This document shows, in pieces, positions 33,960 to 43,605 of a stretch of DNA of 64,000 nt (position 1 is the first letter of the stretch; the number at the start of each line of letters is the position of its first letter). This stretch comes from Haliea sp963974125. GTDB taxonomy: Bacteria > Pseudomonadota > Gammaproteobacteria > Pseudomonadales > Halieaceae. The notes under the pieces are model-generated. The model searched no databases, had not been told where the DNA came from, and was given only the letters and a program-made list of their open reading frames with translations. The translations under genes and the position numbers were made by a program. The DNA lies in contig CAXBCH010000010.1 of NCBI GenBank assembly GCA_963974125.1, forward strand, positions 44,588-108,587, in the 5' to 3' direction.

Positions 33960-36293
33960 TTACAAGTGCCAGGTAAGCCTCGCGCCTGCCGTGCGTGGCT
34001 TGCCCCAGACGCCATAGCCCCAGTCATCACCCAGCGTATTCTGGTAGGTGAAGTACTCTTCATCGCTGAGATTATTGACAAAGGCGTCTAGGATAAAACG
34101 GCCATCCGATGACGCCCAGCTGACCTTTGCATTGGCAATGCCGTAACTGTCCTGGTGTGAGTAGGGATCGTTTTCTACCTGGAGAAAGTGGTCATCCTGC
34201 CAGGAATAATCCGCCTGCAGAGTGATTTCGCCCGCGTCACCCAAGGGAATGTAGTAGCGCATGACCGTATTGAAACTCCACTCCGGCGCGGAAGGCAGTT
34301 CTATACCATCGTAGTCATAGAGATCACCCGCGACGGGGCTGGATTGATCCGAGTCCATTTCAGTTGACAGGTAGCCCGCCCCGAAAATCAACTCGAATTT
34401 ATCGGTCAGCTGGGCGGTGAGCTCCATTTCCAGGCCGTAGCCGGTAACATCGCCGGCGTTGAGGATGCGCGCTCCACTCGCCAGGGTGTCAAACAACTGG
34501 GCTTGAAAACCTTCCAGCTCATACACAAATGCAGCCGTGTTCAAGCGGGCTCTGCCATCAAGCAGTGTGGTTTTCAGGCCAACTTCAAAGTTGGTCATTT
34601 CTTCTGCATCCACCGGTTCAAATGCTTCCGGCACACTGTTGTAACTGGCCGAATAACCGCCACTGCGAAAACCGGTGGACAGACTGGTGTATAACAGCAT
34701 CTCGTCCGCTGGCCGCCAGTCCAGACCAATGCGGCCTGAAAAATTATCGTCAGATATCGAGTCCTGGACCAGGGTTGGCGTCGTGGTAGTCGGCGTGTTG
34801 TAGTAGGAAATATTTCTTTCGTAATTGTAATCGCGCTCCTCATCGGTATAGCGCGCCCCCAGAACCAGAGTGAAATCACTGGAGAAATACCACTCCCACT
34901 GACCAAACAAGGCGGCGGACTGGGTCTCGAGGGTAACGTCTTCGCGATGGGCAAAATCGAATGAGGCGGCATCGTCAAACTCAACAGCGGTTGGATTTTG
35001 CGTTCGCATATCCCGTTCGTCATCGTACAGGTACAGGCCGACAACCCAGGTTGAAACTTCATCGGTCTTGCTCAGCCGAAACTCCTGCGACAGTTGTTCC
35101 GCATCGGAGGTGTATTCCTCGTCGAAGAACACATCAAAGGCCGGGCCGCTACCAACACCATCGCCATCATCCTGAAGATATTTTTCCAGCTTTTCATATG
35201 CGGTAACGGAGGTCAGGTCCAGGCCATTTGCAAAGGCCCATTCCAGCCTGGCCGAAACGCCAAAGGTATCAATTTCTGTATCCAGGCCACCGCTGACACT
35301 GGAAGAAACGTCCTCGGGATTGAAATCGCCACCTGCCTGCTCAATGCCGGTCGTTTGAAAGGTATTGCTGGTGCACTCCCCTCTGTGAATGCGAGAAGTC
35401 GCGCAAGTTTCGCCTCCCGGTGTTTCCTGGTAGCCCATGTGCGCAAAGCCTACACTGGCCTGATCCGCATGACTGCCATGAACATCGAGAAGCAGTTCAC
35501 CGTCAGCCCCAATATCCACTGACAGTTTTGCGCGATAGCCGATACTGTCCGTTTCGTTGAGATCCTGATCAGTGTCGACCGGGAACCCGTAATCGTTGAC
35601 CGGATCGGCGTTGTTCTTTTGCCAGCCGTCGGCCTGGTTGACTTTTACAGCTACACGACCGCGCATGCCATCACTGAGCGGCCCGCTCACCATGCCCTCG
35701 AAAATCCGCTCTGAATAGCTGCCTGCCTGAATGCTTGCAGAGGCCTCCAGCTGGTCTGTCGGGTCATTGGAGATATAATGTACCAGTCCGCCAGTGGCGT
35801 TGCGCCCGTAGAGAGTACCCTGGGGGCCGCGAAGTACCTCTACGCGTTTCAGGTCAAACAATTGTATGGCCGAGCCGGCGGGATTGCCGCGGTAGACGTC
35901 ATCCACGTACATTGCGACGGGCGCTTCCCAGGAGTCGGAAAAATTGACCAGGCTAATGCCTCGCAGGCTGATCGAGGGGCTTGATGCTTCGCCGAAAATC
36001 GCGAAAAAATTCATGTTTGGGACTTGCGCGACGATATCCAGTCCTTCTTCAAAGCCCATTTTTTCAATGGCATCACCAGAGAATGCTGATACCGACACAG
36101 AGGTATCCTGCAGGGACTGCTCGCGCTTCTGCGCGGTCACGGTAACTTCTTCCATTATCGATTGTTGAGCCGACACTGTGCCCGCAACAGACAGCATCAG
36201 AGATACAGCGAGGGGCCGTCGAAGGAACTGCGGCAGAAGTGCGGGATGGGAACGAAGTGATGTTCTTGTTGAAGTTTTTTGATCGGGCCACAT
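33960..36293 (-). CDS. TonB-dependent outer-membrane receptor, low-GC
   Basis: The protein of about 777 residues has a signal peptide (PLAVSLMLSVAGTVSAQQ), a TonB-box-like EEVTVTAQKREQSLQ, the plug motif VEVLRGPQGTLYGRNATGG and a long barrel ending in LTWHL. It is the same receptor class as the one at 19635-22028. I prefer ATG 36293 because AGAGG lies eight bases before it; ATG 36299 lies only two bases from that site. Base composition is visibly lower in GC than that of both neighbours, and tRNA-Arg lies just downstream, so acquisition by transfer is possible. No operon partners are adjacent. The substrate is unknown. Confidence 0.92.
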   Translation of the reverse strand: MWPDQKTSTRTSLRSHPALLPQFLRRPLAVSLMLSVAGTVSAQQSIMEEVTVTAQKREQSLQDTSVSVSAFSGDAIEKMGFEEGLDIVAQVPNMNFFAIFGEASSPSISLRGISLVNFSDSWEAPVAMYVDDVYRGNPAGSAIQLFDLKRVEVLRGPQGTLYGRNATGGLVHYISNDPTDQLEASASIQAGSYSERIFEGMVSGPLSDGMRGRVAVKVNQADGWQKNNADPVNDYGFPVDTDQDLNETDSIGYRAKLSVDIGADGELLLDVHGSHADQASVGFAHMGYQETPGGETCATSRIHRGECTSNTFQTTGIEQAGGDFNPEDVSSSVSGGLDTEIDTFGVSARLEWAFANGLDLTSVTAYEKLEKYLQDDGDGVGSGPAFDVFFDEEYTSDAEQLSQEFRLSKTDEVSTWVVGLYLYDDERDMRTQNPTAVEFDDAASFDFAHREDVTLETQSAALFGQWEWYFSSDFTLVLGARYTDEERDYNYERNISYYNTPTTTTPTLVQDSISDDNFSGRIGLDWRPADEMLLYTSLSTGFRSGGYSASYNSVPEAFEPVDAEEMTNFEVGLKTTLLDGRARLNTAAFVYELEGFQAQLFDTLASGARILNAGDVTGYGLEMELTAQLTDKFELIFGAGYLSTEMDSDQSSPVAGDLYDYDGIELPSAPEWSFNTVMRYYIPLGDAGEITLQADYSWQDDHFLQVENDPYSHQDSYGIANAKVSWASSDGRFILDAFVNNLSDEEYFTYQNTLGDDWGYGVWGKPRTAGARLTWHL

Positions 36294-36518
36294 GATCATG
36301 TCCTCTCATTTTTTATGATTAGATACAAAGTCCGCTCAACGTACACGTGCGCGTTGTTGATGAACGTAATTGACCTTACCACACGGTAGTACTGGAAACG
36401 CAAGGGATGCGGGGAGGCGGATCTTCGGCAGTAGCTGTCGGGAGCGACGGGTGTGCACCCGCGCGAGGACCTGATCACTGGCGCCAAAGCGGGGCCCGCT
36501 TCAATCCCGGCCCTCGGG

Positions 36519-37445
36519 CTAATCCTCGATCAATTCCCGATGCACACACACCGCCGTACTCTTGGGCCGGACAGCCATGCCCCTGCCTTCGAGGTGGGCA
36601 CGCGTGAACGCCGCCCCGAACAGGAGGATCAGGGAGGAATAGTTTACCCAGAGCAGGAGCAGGGCCAGAGAGCCGGCTGCACCGTAGGCCGACGCCGTCG
36701 CGGTATTGGCCAGGTACATGGCGATCAGGGAACGGCCCACCGTGAACAACACTGCGGTGATGAATGCGCCGAGCAGGACGTCCCGCCAGGACAGCAGTAC
36801 GTCGGGCAGGATCTTGAACATCGCTGCGAACAGGAGCGTGACCACGAACAGCGACAGGAGCAGTTCCATGCTCACCAGCGCCCAGCCAGGCACCGGCAGC
36901 CATCCTTCCGCGAACGCCATGACACTGCGCAAGGCCACGGACAACAGCAGCGAGACCAGCAGGACGAAGCCGATCGCCAGGATGATGGTGAGCGACAGTA
37001 CCCGGGCCTTGAGAAAGACCCACATGCCACTTCTGGAAGGTCGTGGTGCCACGTCCCAGATCTGATTCAGTGACTGCTGCATCTGGGCGAAGACCGTAGT
37101 GGCACCGACCACGGTGGCAATGATCCCGATCAATGCCGGCCAGATGCCGCTCTGGTCGATCTGGGAATTGACCACCGCGGTCTGCACCACGCTGGCCGCT
37201 TCCGGGCCGAGTGTTCCCTCCAGCTGCTCGAAAAGCTTGCCCTGGGCAGCACTCTCCCCGAGAACCAGCCCCACCAGGGTGACAACCACGACCATGATCG
37301 GCGCGATGGAGAACACGGTGAAAAACGCCAGCGCTGCCGCGTAGATGAAGGCCTGGCTCGCCAGCCAGTTCTTGCTCGCGGCGCCGAGAATGGCGAGCCA
37401 GTGCCGCACTGGAGCGGGGAGCTTGTCGAAGACTCTGGAAAGCAT
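36519..37445 (-). CDS. YihY/BrkB-family inner-membrane protein
   Basis: The 308-residue protein has about six hydrophobic segments and the family features AFIYAAALAFFTVFSIAPIM near residue 35, ATTVFAQMQQSLNQIWDV, and GAAGSLALLLLWVNYSSLIL near the C-terminus. Function is not settled for the family; it is often misnamed RNase BN. I chose ATG 37445; a TTG at 37469 would add eight residues, and neither has a good ribosome site. It is divergent to the P450 gene. Confidence 0.88.
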   Translation of the reverse strand: MLSRVFDKLPAPVRHWLAILGAASKNWLASQAFIYAAALAFFTVFSIAPIMVVVVTLVGLVLGESAAQGKLFEQLEGTLGPEAASVVQTAVVNSQIDQSGIWPALIGIIATVVGATTVFAQMQQSLNQIWDVAPRPSRSGMWVFLKARVLSLTIILAIGFVLLVSLLLSVALRSVMAFAEGWLPVPGWALVSMELLLSLFVVTLLFAAMFKILPDVLLSWRDVLLGAFITAVLFTVGRSLIAMYLANTATASAYGAAGSLALLLLWVNYSSLILLFGAAFTRAHLEGRGMAVRPKSTAVCVHRELIED

Positions 37446-37591
37446 GGGACGAGGATACGACAGCCGCAAGGAGGTTGTCGATCAGGCACTCTCCGCCTGT
37501 CGGCAACCGCAACTTGACGGCGTCCGCAAGGCGCCTCAAACTAATGGCCATTAGTTCCCGCTGCGAGCCAGTGACGGTTCAGGAGAGCAAC

Positions 37592-38818
37592 ATGGCCACG
37601 TGTCCCCATATCGACCTCAACAACCCCGATACTTTCCAGGGCGGTTTGCCGCGGGAGGCCTTCCGCTACCTGCGGCGGGAGGAGCCGGTCTATTGGCATG
37701 AAGCCGATGCGAACACCCCCGGCTACTGGGCGGTGACACGGCAGGCGGAGCTGGATTACGTGTCCAAAAACCCGCAGCTGTTTTCCTCCGCCGAGCGCAC
37801 CTGCATGCTGCAGAACCCTTCCGCCGAAGAAATCGAAATGATGCGGATGCTGATGATCAACATGGATCCGCCCAGGCACCTGAAATTCCGCCGCCTGGTG
37901 CGCACTGCTTTCACGCCGAAGAAAGTGGATAGTTACGAGCCGCGCTTCCGGGACATTGCCCGTGACATCCTCGACCGCGCGGTAGAAGGTGGACGCTGCG
38001 ATTTCGTCACCGACATCGCCGCAGAGCTGCCGTTGATCGCCATCTGCGAATTGATGGGCGTGCCGCTGGAGCGGCGCCAGCGCCTGTTCGAGCTGACCAA
38101 TATCATGCTGGGAATGGACGATCCGGACCTGACTACCTCCCAGGAAGATGGCATGAACGCGATGATGGAGATGTTCATGCTGGGCCTGGAGCTGGCGGCC
38201 CAGCACCGCGAAAAGCCATCGTCGGGTATCGTCGGTACCCTGCTGGACGGCACGGTCGAAGATGAACCGCTGACAGAGGATGAGTTCTGCAATTTTTTCC
38301 TGATGTTGATCGTGGCGGGCAACGAGACCACCCGCACCGTGACCAGCCAGGGCATGCGCATGCTGCTGGAACATCCGCAGCAGTTCCAGAAGCTGGTGGA
38401 CAACCCGGCGCTGGTACCCGACGCGATCGAGGAGTTCCTGCGCTTCAATCCGGCGGTAATCGCCTTCCGGCGCACTGCCATGGAGGACACCGAGCTCAAC
38501 GGAGTACAGATTCGCAAGGGCGACCTGGTGCAGCTGTTCTATGGCGCTGCCAGCGCCGACGAGTCGGTATTCGTGGACGGCGACAGCTTCGATATTCTGC
38601 GCAACCAGCGTGAGGACGTGCGCAACGGCCATCGCGCCTTCGGCGTCGGCCAGCATTTTTGCCTCGGCTCGCACCTGGCGCGGCTGGAACTGACAGCGAT
38701 CTTTGACGAGATTGTGCGCCGTATCCGCAACCCGCGCTTTGATGGCGACATCCAGTGGCTGCGCTCGAACTTCATCAACGGCATCAAGCACATGCCTATC
38801 GCCTTCGACGTGGTGTAG
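37592..38818 (+). CDS. Cytochrome P450
   Basis: This soluble bacterial P450 of 408 residues should hydroxylate an organic substrate with external redox partners. The I-helix motif is VAGNETTRT, the ExxR helix is EEFLRF, and the heme-binding loop is FGVGQHFCLG with Cys357 as ligand. The N-terminus (DLNNPDTFQGGLPREAFRYL) and overall look resemble the CYP125/CYP142/CYP124 group that oxidises steroid side chains or branched lipids; that is only an inference. ATG 37592 follows AGGAGAGCAAC. A longer reading from 37475 lacks such a site. It opens a five-gene block with no ferredoxin gene inside. Confidence 0.93.
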   Translation: MATCPHIDLNNPDTFQGGLPREAFRYLRREEPVYWHEADANTPGYWAVTRQAELDYVSKNPQLFSSAERTCMLQNPSAEEIEMMRMLMINMDPPRHLKFRRLVRTAFTPKKVDSYEPRFRDIARDILDRAVEGGRCDFVTDIAAELPLIAICELMGVPLERRQRLFELTNIMLGMDDPDLTTSQEDGMNAMMEMFMLGLELAAQHREKPSSGIVGTLLDGTVEDEPLTEDEFCNFFLMLIVAGNETTRTVTSQGMRMLLEHPQQFQKLVDNPALVPDAIEEFLRFNPAVIAFRRTAMEDTELNGVQIRKGDLVQLFYGAASADESVFVDGDSFDILRNQREDVRNGHRAFGVGQHFCLGSHLARLELTAIFDEIVRRIRNPRFDGDIQWLRSNFINGIKHMPIAFDVV

Positions 38819-38960
38819 GTGCCCCGGCCGGCGGCGGTTGGCGCCGGTTCATGCTATTGTGCCCCGGGCTGAATTCTCGGCCGCCTGCGGCCGCCAGACT
38901 TGGTGTCGCCCACCCGTGCAAGCACAATAAGTGCTCTGTAACCGCGAGGAGAGTCCCGCA

Positions 38961-39833
38961 ATGCCCATGCCGAAAGATATTGGCGTCATTGACCTGATGC
39001 TGGCCGTGCCCGGCGACGACAACAGCCACTTCTACGAGTGGATCAAGCCGATGCTCATGGACAAGCAGAGCCATGAGATGTTCAAGATGCCCGCCCAGTA
39101 CATGTTCAAGGACATCCCCAAGATCGATGGCCAGGATGACTACGTCGCCTACACCATCGCGCAGATGGACAAGCACAACATCGAGCGGGCGATGATCGGC
39201 ATTGGTCCCTACGCCGAGCAGCACAAAGAGGCCCTGCGCCGTTTCCCGGACCGCTTCTTTGCCTGCTACGAGGCCAACCCCAACAACGGCATGGATGAAG
39301 TGCGCACCATTGTGGCGCTGAAGGAAGAGTTCGATATCAAGGCGGTGACCGCATCCCCGGCGATGATCTGCCCGCCGGTACCGGTGAACGACAAGAAGTG
39401 GTACCCGATCTACGCCAAGCTGGTAGAGCTGGATATCCCGTTCTGTCCGTGCATGGGTATTCCCGGTCCGCGCCTGCCGTTCGGGCCGCAGAAGGTGGAA
39501 CTGCTGGACGAGGTACTGTGGTTCTTCCCGGAACTCAATGTCGTTACCCGCCACGGCTGCGAGCCCTGGACCGATGTCGCCTGGAAGCTGATGCTCAAGT
39601 ACCCGAACCTGCACTACATGACCAGTGCCTTTGCGCCCAAACACTACCCGAAGGACATTGTGCACTTCGCCAACACCCGCGGTTCCGACCAGGTCATGTA
39701 TGCGGGCTATTTCCCGATGGGCCTGTCCCTGGATCGCATCTTCAGCGAGATGCCGGATGTCCCCTTCCGTGATGAGGTGTGGCCGAAATTCCTGCGTGAA
39801 AATGCCCTTCGGGTGTTCAAGCTGGATACCTGA
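38961..39833 (+). CDS. Amidohydrolase-2 family (TIM-barrel) protein
   Basis: The 290-residue protein fits the amidohydrolase-related family that includes decarboxylases and lactonases: YVAYTIAQMDKHNIERAMIG, FPDRFFACYEANPNNGMDEV, IPFCPCMGIPGPRLPFGPQK and FPELNVVTRHGCEPWTDVAW. The usual HxH near the N-terminus is replaced by GVIDLMLAVPGDD, so the metal site is incomplete or altered. ATG 38961 has AGGAG upstream. The next gene follows after 14 bases. The product may act on P450 metabolites. Confidence 0.82.
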   Translation: MPMPKDIGVIDLMLAVPGDDNSHFYEWIKPMLMDKQSHEMFKMPAQYMFKDIPKIDGQDDYVAYTIAQMDKHNIERAMIGIGPYAEQHKEALRRFPDRFFACYEANPNNGMDEVRTIVALKEEFDIKAVTASPAMICPPVPVNDKKWYPIYAKLVELDIPFCPCMGIPGPRLPFGPQKVELLDEVLWFFPELNVVTRHGCEPWTDVAWKLMLKYPNLHYMTSAFAPKHYPKDIVHFANTRGSDQVMYAGYFPMGLSLDRIFSEMPDVPFRDEVWPKFLRENALRVFKLDT

Positions 39834-39847
39834 GGAGAACCGCCGAG

Positions 39848-40612
39848 ATGGACTATGTCGAGGTTGAAGACGCGGTCAACGCCCCGGGCCTGCGGCTGGT
39901 ATTGAGCGCAGGTGTGCCCGGGCCCTGGGGCGAGACCGCCAAGTCCCTGTTCGATTTCAAGGGGCTCAAGTACCTGCCCGTGCGCCAGGAGGGTGGCGGT
40001 GAAAATGTCGCGCTGCAGGCCTGGACCGGGCAGACCTCGGCGCCGGTAGCGGTGTACGACAATCTGCCCCCGGTTTGTCACTGGCTGGACCTGCTGCACC
40101 TGGCGGAGCGCCTGGCTCCCGAACCGGCCCTGCTGCCCGGGGATCCCGCGCTGCGGGCCGAGGTATTGGGCCTGTCGGCACTGATCGCGGGCGTGGACGG
40201 TTTTGGCTGGCAGCGACGCCTGCAGCTGTTCACCCCGGGCATGAGTCTGGCGGAACCGCCGGCGAGCATCGTCAGAATGGCAACCAAGTACGCCTGGAGC
40301 GCTGACGCCGCGGCGGCGGCGGGTGCGAAACTGGCCGCGATCGCCGGGCTGCTGGACCAGCGCCTCGCGGCACAGGAAGCTGCCGGGCGGCAGTGGTTTG
40401 TGGGGGAGGAGGTCAGCGCCGTGGACTTCTACTGGGCCAACTTCGCGGGCATGGTCAAACCGCTGCCGCCGGAGGTCAATCCCATGCCCGAATTCCTGCG
40501 CGGCATGTACGAATCGGGCGCCGGAGAGACGGCACAATGGTTGACCCCGCGCTTGCTGGCACACCGGGACCGCATGTACCAGCAGTACCTGACGCTGCCA
40601 CTGGATTTCTGA
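39848..40612 (+). CDS. Glutathione S-transferase-like protein
   Basis: The 254-residue protein has an N-terminal thioredoxin-like segment (LVLSAGVPGPWGETAKSLFD then GLKYLPVRQE) with SAPVAVYDN in place of the cis-proline loop, and an all-helical C-terminal half. This is the layout of GST-fold proteins. The sequence is divergent and no catalytic Ser or Cys can be named with confidence. GAGGAGAACCGCCGAG precedes the ATG. A second GST lies two genes on. Confidence 0.65.
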   Translation: MDYVEVEDAVNAPGLRLVLSAGVPGPWGETAKSLFDFKGLKYLPVRQEGGGENVALQAWTGQTSAPVAVYDNLPPVCHWLDLLHLAERLAPEPALLPGDPALRAEVLGLSALIAGVDGFGWQRRLQLFTPGMSLAEPPASIVRMATKYAWSADAAAAAGAKLAAIAGLLDQRLAAQEAAGRQWFVGEEVSAVDFYWANFAGMVKPLPPEVNPMPEFLRGMYESGAGETAQWLTPRLLAHRDRMYQQYLTLPLDF

Positions 40613-40680
40613 CTTTTTGGGCGAGCGCCCGGCTGTCCGTGCCTTGCCAGACCCGATAAACCATAACAAGGGGAACCGCC

Positions 40681-41130
40681 ATGCTGTCACAACAGGAACT
40701 TTCCGATCGACTGGAGCTTCAGGATCTGGTGTTTTTCTATTCCCACCTGATCGACACCAAGTCCTTCGATACCCTGCGCGAGGTATTTACCGAGGATGCC
40801 CACATCGACTACTCCGCCTTCGGCGGCTCGGTGGGGAACCTGGAGGAGACCATTGCCTATCTGAAACAGGCGGTGGCTGACGAGATTTTTCCCAATTCCC
40901 AGCACCTGAACGCCAATCTGCAGTTCACGGTGAACGGCGACAGTGCGACGGGCCGGGTGATGTGTTTCAATCCGATGGAGATGAAGCTGCCCGACGGGGG
41001 CCTCCAGGTATTCCTGATCGGGCTGTGGTATGTCGATGAATATCGCCGCACCCCCGGGGGCTGGCGCATAAGCCGTCGTGTGGAAGAGAAGAGCTGGGTA
41101 TTCAACGCCCCGGATTTCATGAATCTTTGA
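40681..41130 (+). CDS. NTF2/SnoaL-like protein
   Basis: The 149 residues show the cone-shaped NTF2-like pattern: ELSDRLELQDLVFFYSHLID, an EDAHIDYSAFGG strand and the late GGWRISRRVEEKSW strand typical of SnoaL_4-type dehydratase/isomerase domains. These proteins often act on ring metabolites. AAGGGGAACCGCC precedes the ATG. Function within the P450/GST block is unknown. Confidence 0.8.
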   Translation: MLSQQELSDRLELQDLVFFYSHLIDTKSFDTLREVFTEDAHIDYSAFGGSVGNLEETIAYLKQAVADEIFPNSQHLNANLQFTVNGDSATGRVMCFNPMEMKLPDGGLQVFLIGLWYVDEYRRTPGGWRISRRVEEKSWVFNAPDFMNL

Positions 41131-41140
41131 AGGCATTGTC

Positions 41141-41845
41141 ATGATCGATCTGTATACCGCGCCGACCCCGAACGGCTACAAGGCCTCGATCGCGCTGGAG
41201 GAAATGGAGATTCCCTACGAGGTCCATACCATTGACCTCGGTGCGGGGCAGCAGAAAGAGCCGGAGTTTCTGCGGATCTGCCCCAATGGTCGCATCCCCG
41301 CCATCACCGACCGCGATGAGGACAACTTTGCGGTGTTCGAATCCGGGGCGATCATGATCTACCTGGCGGAGAAGAGCGGCAGGTTCCTGCCCACGGACAT
41401 CCGCGGACGCTCCCGGGTGCTGCAGTGGCTGATGTTCCAGATGGGCGGGATCGGCCCGATGATGGGCCAGGCCAATGTGTTCTATCGCTATTTCCCGGAG
41501 AAGATCCAGCCCGCTATCGACCGTTACCAGGCCGAGGGCCGGCGCCTGTTCGAGGTGCTGGACAACCGTCTCGGGGAGAGCGAGTTCCTGGCCGGGGACT
41601 ACAGCATTGCCGATATGGCGAACTGGGCCTGGGTCAGAACCCACCGCTGGTCGGGCGTCTCCATCGAGGGCCTGGACAATCTGTCGCGCTGGATGGGGGC
41701 GATTTCCGACCGGCCCCGGGCCCGCGCCGGGGTCAAGGTGCCGGTGGATATTGCCGAGCTGATGGATGCGAAGAAGTCCGAGGATGCCGAGGCGTTTTCG
41801 CGCCGGGCCCGCTCCATGGTTACCGGCGCTGGCTCCAGCGACTGA
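41141..41845 (+). CDS. Glutathione S-transferase
   Basis: The 234-residue protein has a clear GST N-terminal domain: DLYTAPTPNGYKASIALEEM, LRICPNGRIPAITD with the cis-proline, and FESGAIMIYLAEKSGRFLP. The helical domain has YSIADMANWAWVRTHRW. The closest common types are the YghU/YfcG nu-class enzymes. It starts ten bases after the NTF2-like gene and ends the rightward block. Confidence 0.93.
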   Translation: MIDLYTAPTPNGYKASIALEEMEIPYEVHTIDLGAGQQKEPEFLRICPNGRIPAITDRDEDNFAVFESGAIMIYLAEKSGRFLPTDIRGRSRVLQWLMFQMGGIGPMMGQANVFYRYFPEKIQPAIDRYQAEGRRLFEVLDNRLGESEFLAGDYSIADMANWAWVRTHRWSGVSIEGLDNLSRWMGAISDRPRARAGVKVPVDIAELMDAKKSEDAEAFSRRARSMVTGAGSSD

Positions 41846-41898
41846 AAGGCACTAACCCCGCTGCAGCTGAAGGGGGCCTGCCGATTGTTGCGGCGTCC

Positions 41899-43605
41899 TC
41901 AGGTGTGCGGCCACTGCTGCAGGTGTCGCGAGCGGATCTCCTGCTTCAGCAGTTTGCCGGTGGCATTGCGGGCCAGCGGTTCAGCGGCCAGTAACCACTG
42001 GGTGGGAACCTTGAAGCCGGCGAGGTGTTCTTTCAGGTAGGCGGTCAGATCCTCCGGGCGCAAACCCGGTTCGCCGTGCACGGTGGCAGCGAGCTCTTCT
42101 CCCAGTTCCGGGTGCGGCAAACCATAGACAGAGGCCTCGCGCACCTGCGGATGGGCGGTAAGGACGCCTTCCACTTCGATCGGGTAGATGTTTTCCCCGC
42201 TGCGGATCACCATGTCCTTGATCCGGTCCACGACATGGACAAAACCGTACTCATCCACGTAGCCGATATCCCCGGTGCGTACCCAGCCGTCGACGAAGGT
42301 TTCCGCCGTGGCCGCGGGCAGGTTCCAGTATTCCCGGGCGTTGGTCGGGCTGAGTATCATCAATTCCCCGGGCTGGCCGGGGGGAAGGGCATTGCCGTTG
42401 GCGTCAATCGCACGCATCTTGACGATGGGCGACAGGGTGCCGGCGGCGGTGGGGCAGACCCGGTAGGCCTCGCCGGTGCAGCTGCTGCCGGTGGCGTTGG
42501 TCTCGGTCATGCCGTAGCCGGTGCCGGGGTAGGCGTAGGGTATCTTGCCGTAGATCAGGTCCTTCAGGTGTGGCGGGCAGGCGGTGCCGCCCGCGCCCAG
42601 GGAATACAGGCTGCTGGTATCGGTGCGCTCGAATTCGGGCGACTCCAGCATGGCAATGGTCATGGCCGGCACGCCGGTGAACACGGTAATGCGCTCGCGC
42701 TCGATCACCTTGAGGGCGTCAACCGGATCCCACTTGTACAGGATGCTGGTCTTGCGCCCGCCGCGCAGGTTGAGCAGGAACACGGCATAGCAGCCGGAAA
42801 CGTGAAACAGGGGTACCGACAGCAGGGTCGAGGGCTCGAAACCCGAGGACATCATCTTGCCGACGATGTCCGGGTTGGCCATGGCCGACATGTAGGCCAT
42901 CAGCTCGAAGTTGTACAGCGCCTGGGCGATGGCGAAGTGGGTGGACGCGGCGCCCTTGGGCTTGCCGGTGGTGCCCGAGGTATACATGATCATCGCCAGG
43001 TCGTCCGGACTGATGTCCACCTGTGGACACTCCGCCGGTCCGCGTTGGGTGGATTCCCAGGTGCTGGCACCGCTGGTGTCGGTATCGGCGCTGCGGGCGA
43101 CGATGGCCGCGCAGCCGAGCTGCTGCAGCCGTGGCCGTATCAGGGCGAGCCGTTCCGGGTCGCAGACCACCAGCCTGGCGCCGGCGTCGCCGAGGGCATA
43201 GCCCAGCTCTTCCGCCCGGCCCCAGCTGTTCAGGGGGACCACCACCGCACCCACCGAGACGGCGCCGACAAAGGCAAACATCCATTCCGGGTAGTTGCGC
43301 ATGGCGATGGCGATGCGGTCACCCGGCTGGATACCAGCCTCGTGGACAAGGTAGTGGGCAAAGCGATCCGCCGCGGCAAAAAACTCGTCGAAGCTGTAGC
43401 GTTCATCCTCATAGGTGATGGCGGTTCTGTCGGCATGGGTGCGGCCGGCCGCCAGTGCAGTGGCAAGATCGGCCGGCGCGTTGCGGTAGCAGCGCATTTC
43501 GGCCCCGTTGACGACCCGGGTCTCCAGCTCGAAAGGCGCACCGGGGGCGGTCAGTTGCTCACAGGCGGTTTGCAGGCGGGTGCTGATTGCGGCGACATCA
43601 TTCAT
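41899..43605 (-). CDS. Acyl-CoA synthetase (adenylate-forming enzyme)
   Basis: The 568-residue enzyme should activate a carboxylic acid to its CoA thioester through an adenylate. Motifs are MYTSGTTGKPKGAASTH (phosphate loop), YGMTETNA, GWVRTGDIGYVDEYGFVHVV and the hinge DRIKDMVIRSGENIYPIEVE; the catalytic lysine is in ARNATGKLLKQE. It faces the P450/GST block convergently. Activation of the carboxylic acid made there would fit but is unproved. Confidence 0.93.
   Translation of the reverse strand: MNDVAAISTRLQTACEQLTAPGAPFELETRVVNGAEMRCYRNAPADLATALAAGRTHADRTAITYEDERYSFDEFFAAADRFAHYLVHEAGIQPGDRIAIAMRNYPEWMFAFVGAVSVGAVVVPLNSWGRAEELGYALGDAGARLVVCDPERLALIRPRLQQLGCAAIVARSADTDTSGASTWESTQRGPAECPQVDISPDDLAMIMYTSGTTGKPKGAASTHFAIAQALYNFELMAYMSAMANPDIVGKMMSSGFEPSTLLSVPLFHVSGCYAVFLLNLRGGRKTSILYKWDPVDALKVIERERITVFTGVPAMTIAMLESPEFERTDTSSLYSLGAGGTACPPHLKDLIYGKIPYAYPGTGYGMTETNATGSSCTGEAYRVCPTAAGTLSPIVKMRAIDANGNALPPGQPGELMILSPTNAREYWNLPAATAETFVDGWVRTGDIGYVDEYGFVHVVDRIKDMVIRSGENIYPIEVEGVLTAHPQVREASVYGLPHPELGEELAATVHGEPGLRPEDLTAYLKEHLAGFKVPTQWLLAAEPLARNATGKLLKQEIRSRHLQQWPHT

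Noticed and set aside
36475..37551. 358-codon minus-strand frame overlapping the YihY gene
   Set aside because: The YihY frame has the family motifs and membrane segments; the alternative frame has none.
38819..38960. Extended start of the amidohydrolase-2 gene upstream of 38961
   Set aside because: The extra ten codons from 38931 lack a start with a ribosome site and do not restore the missing HxH motif.
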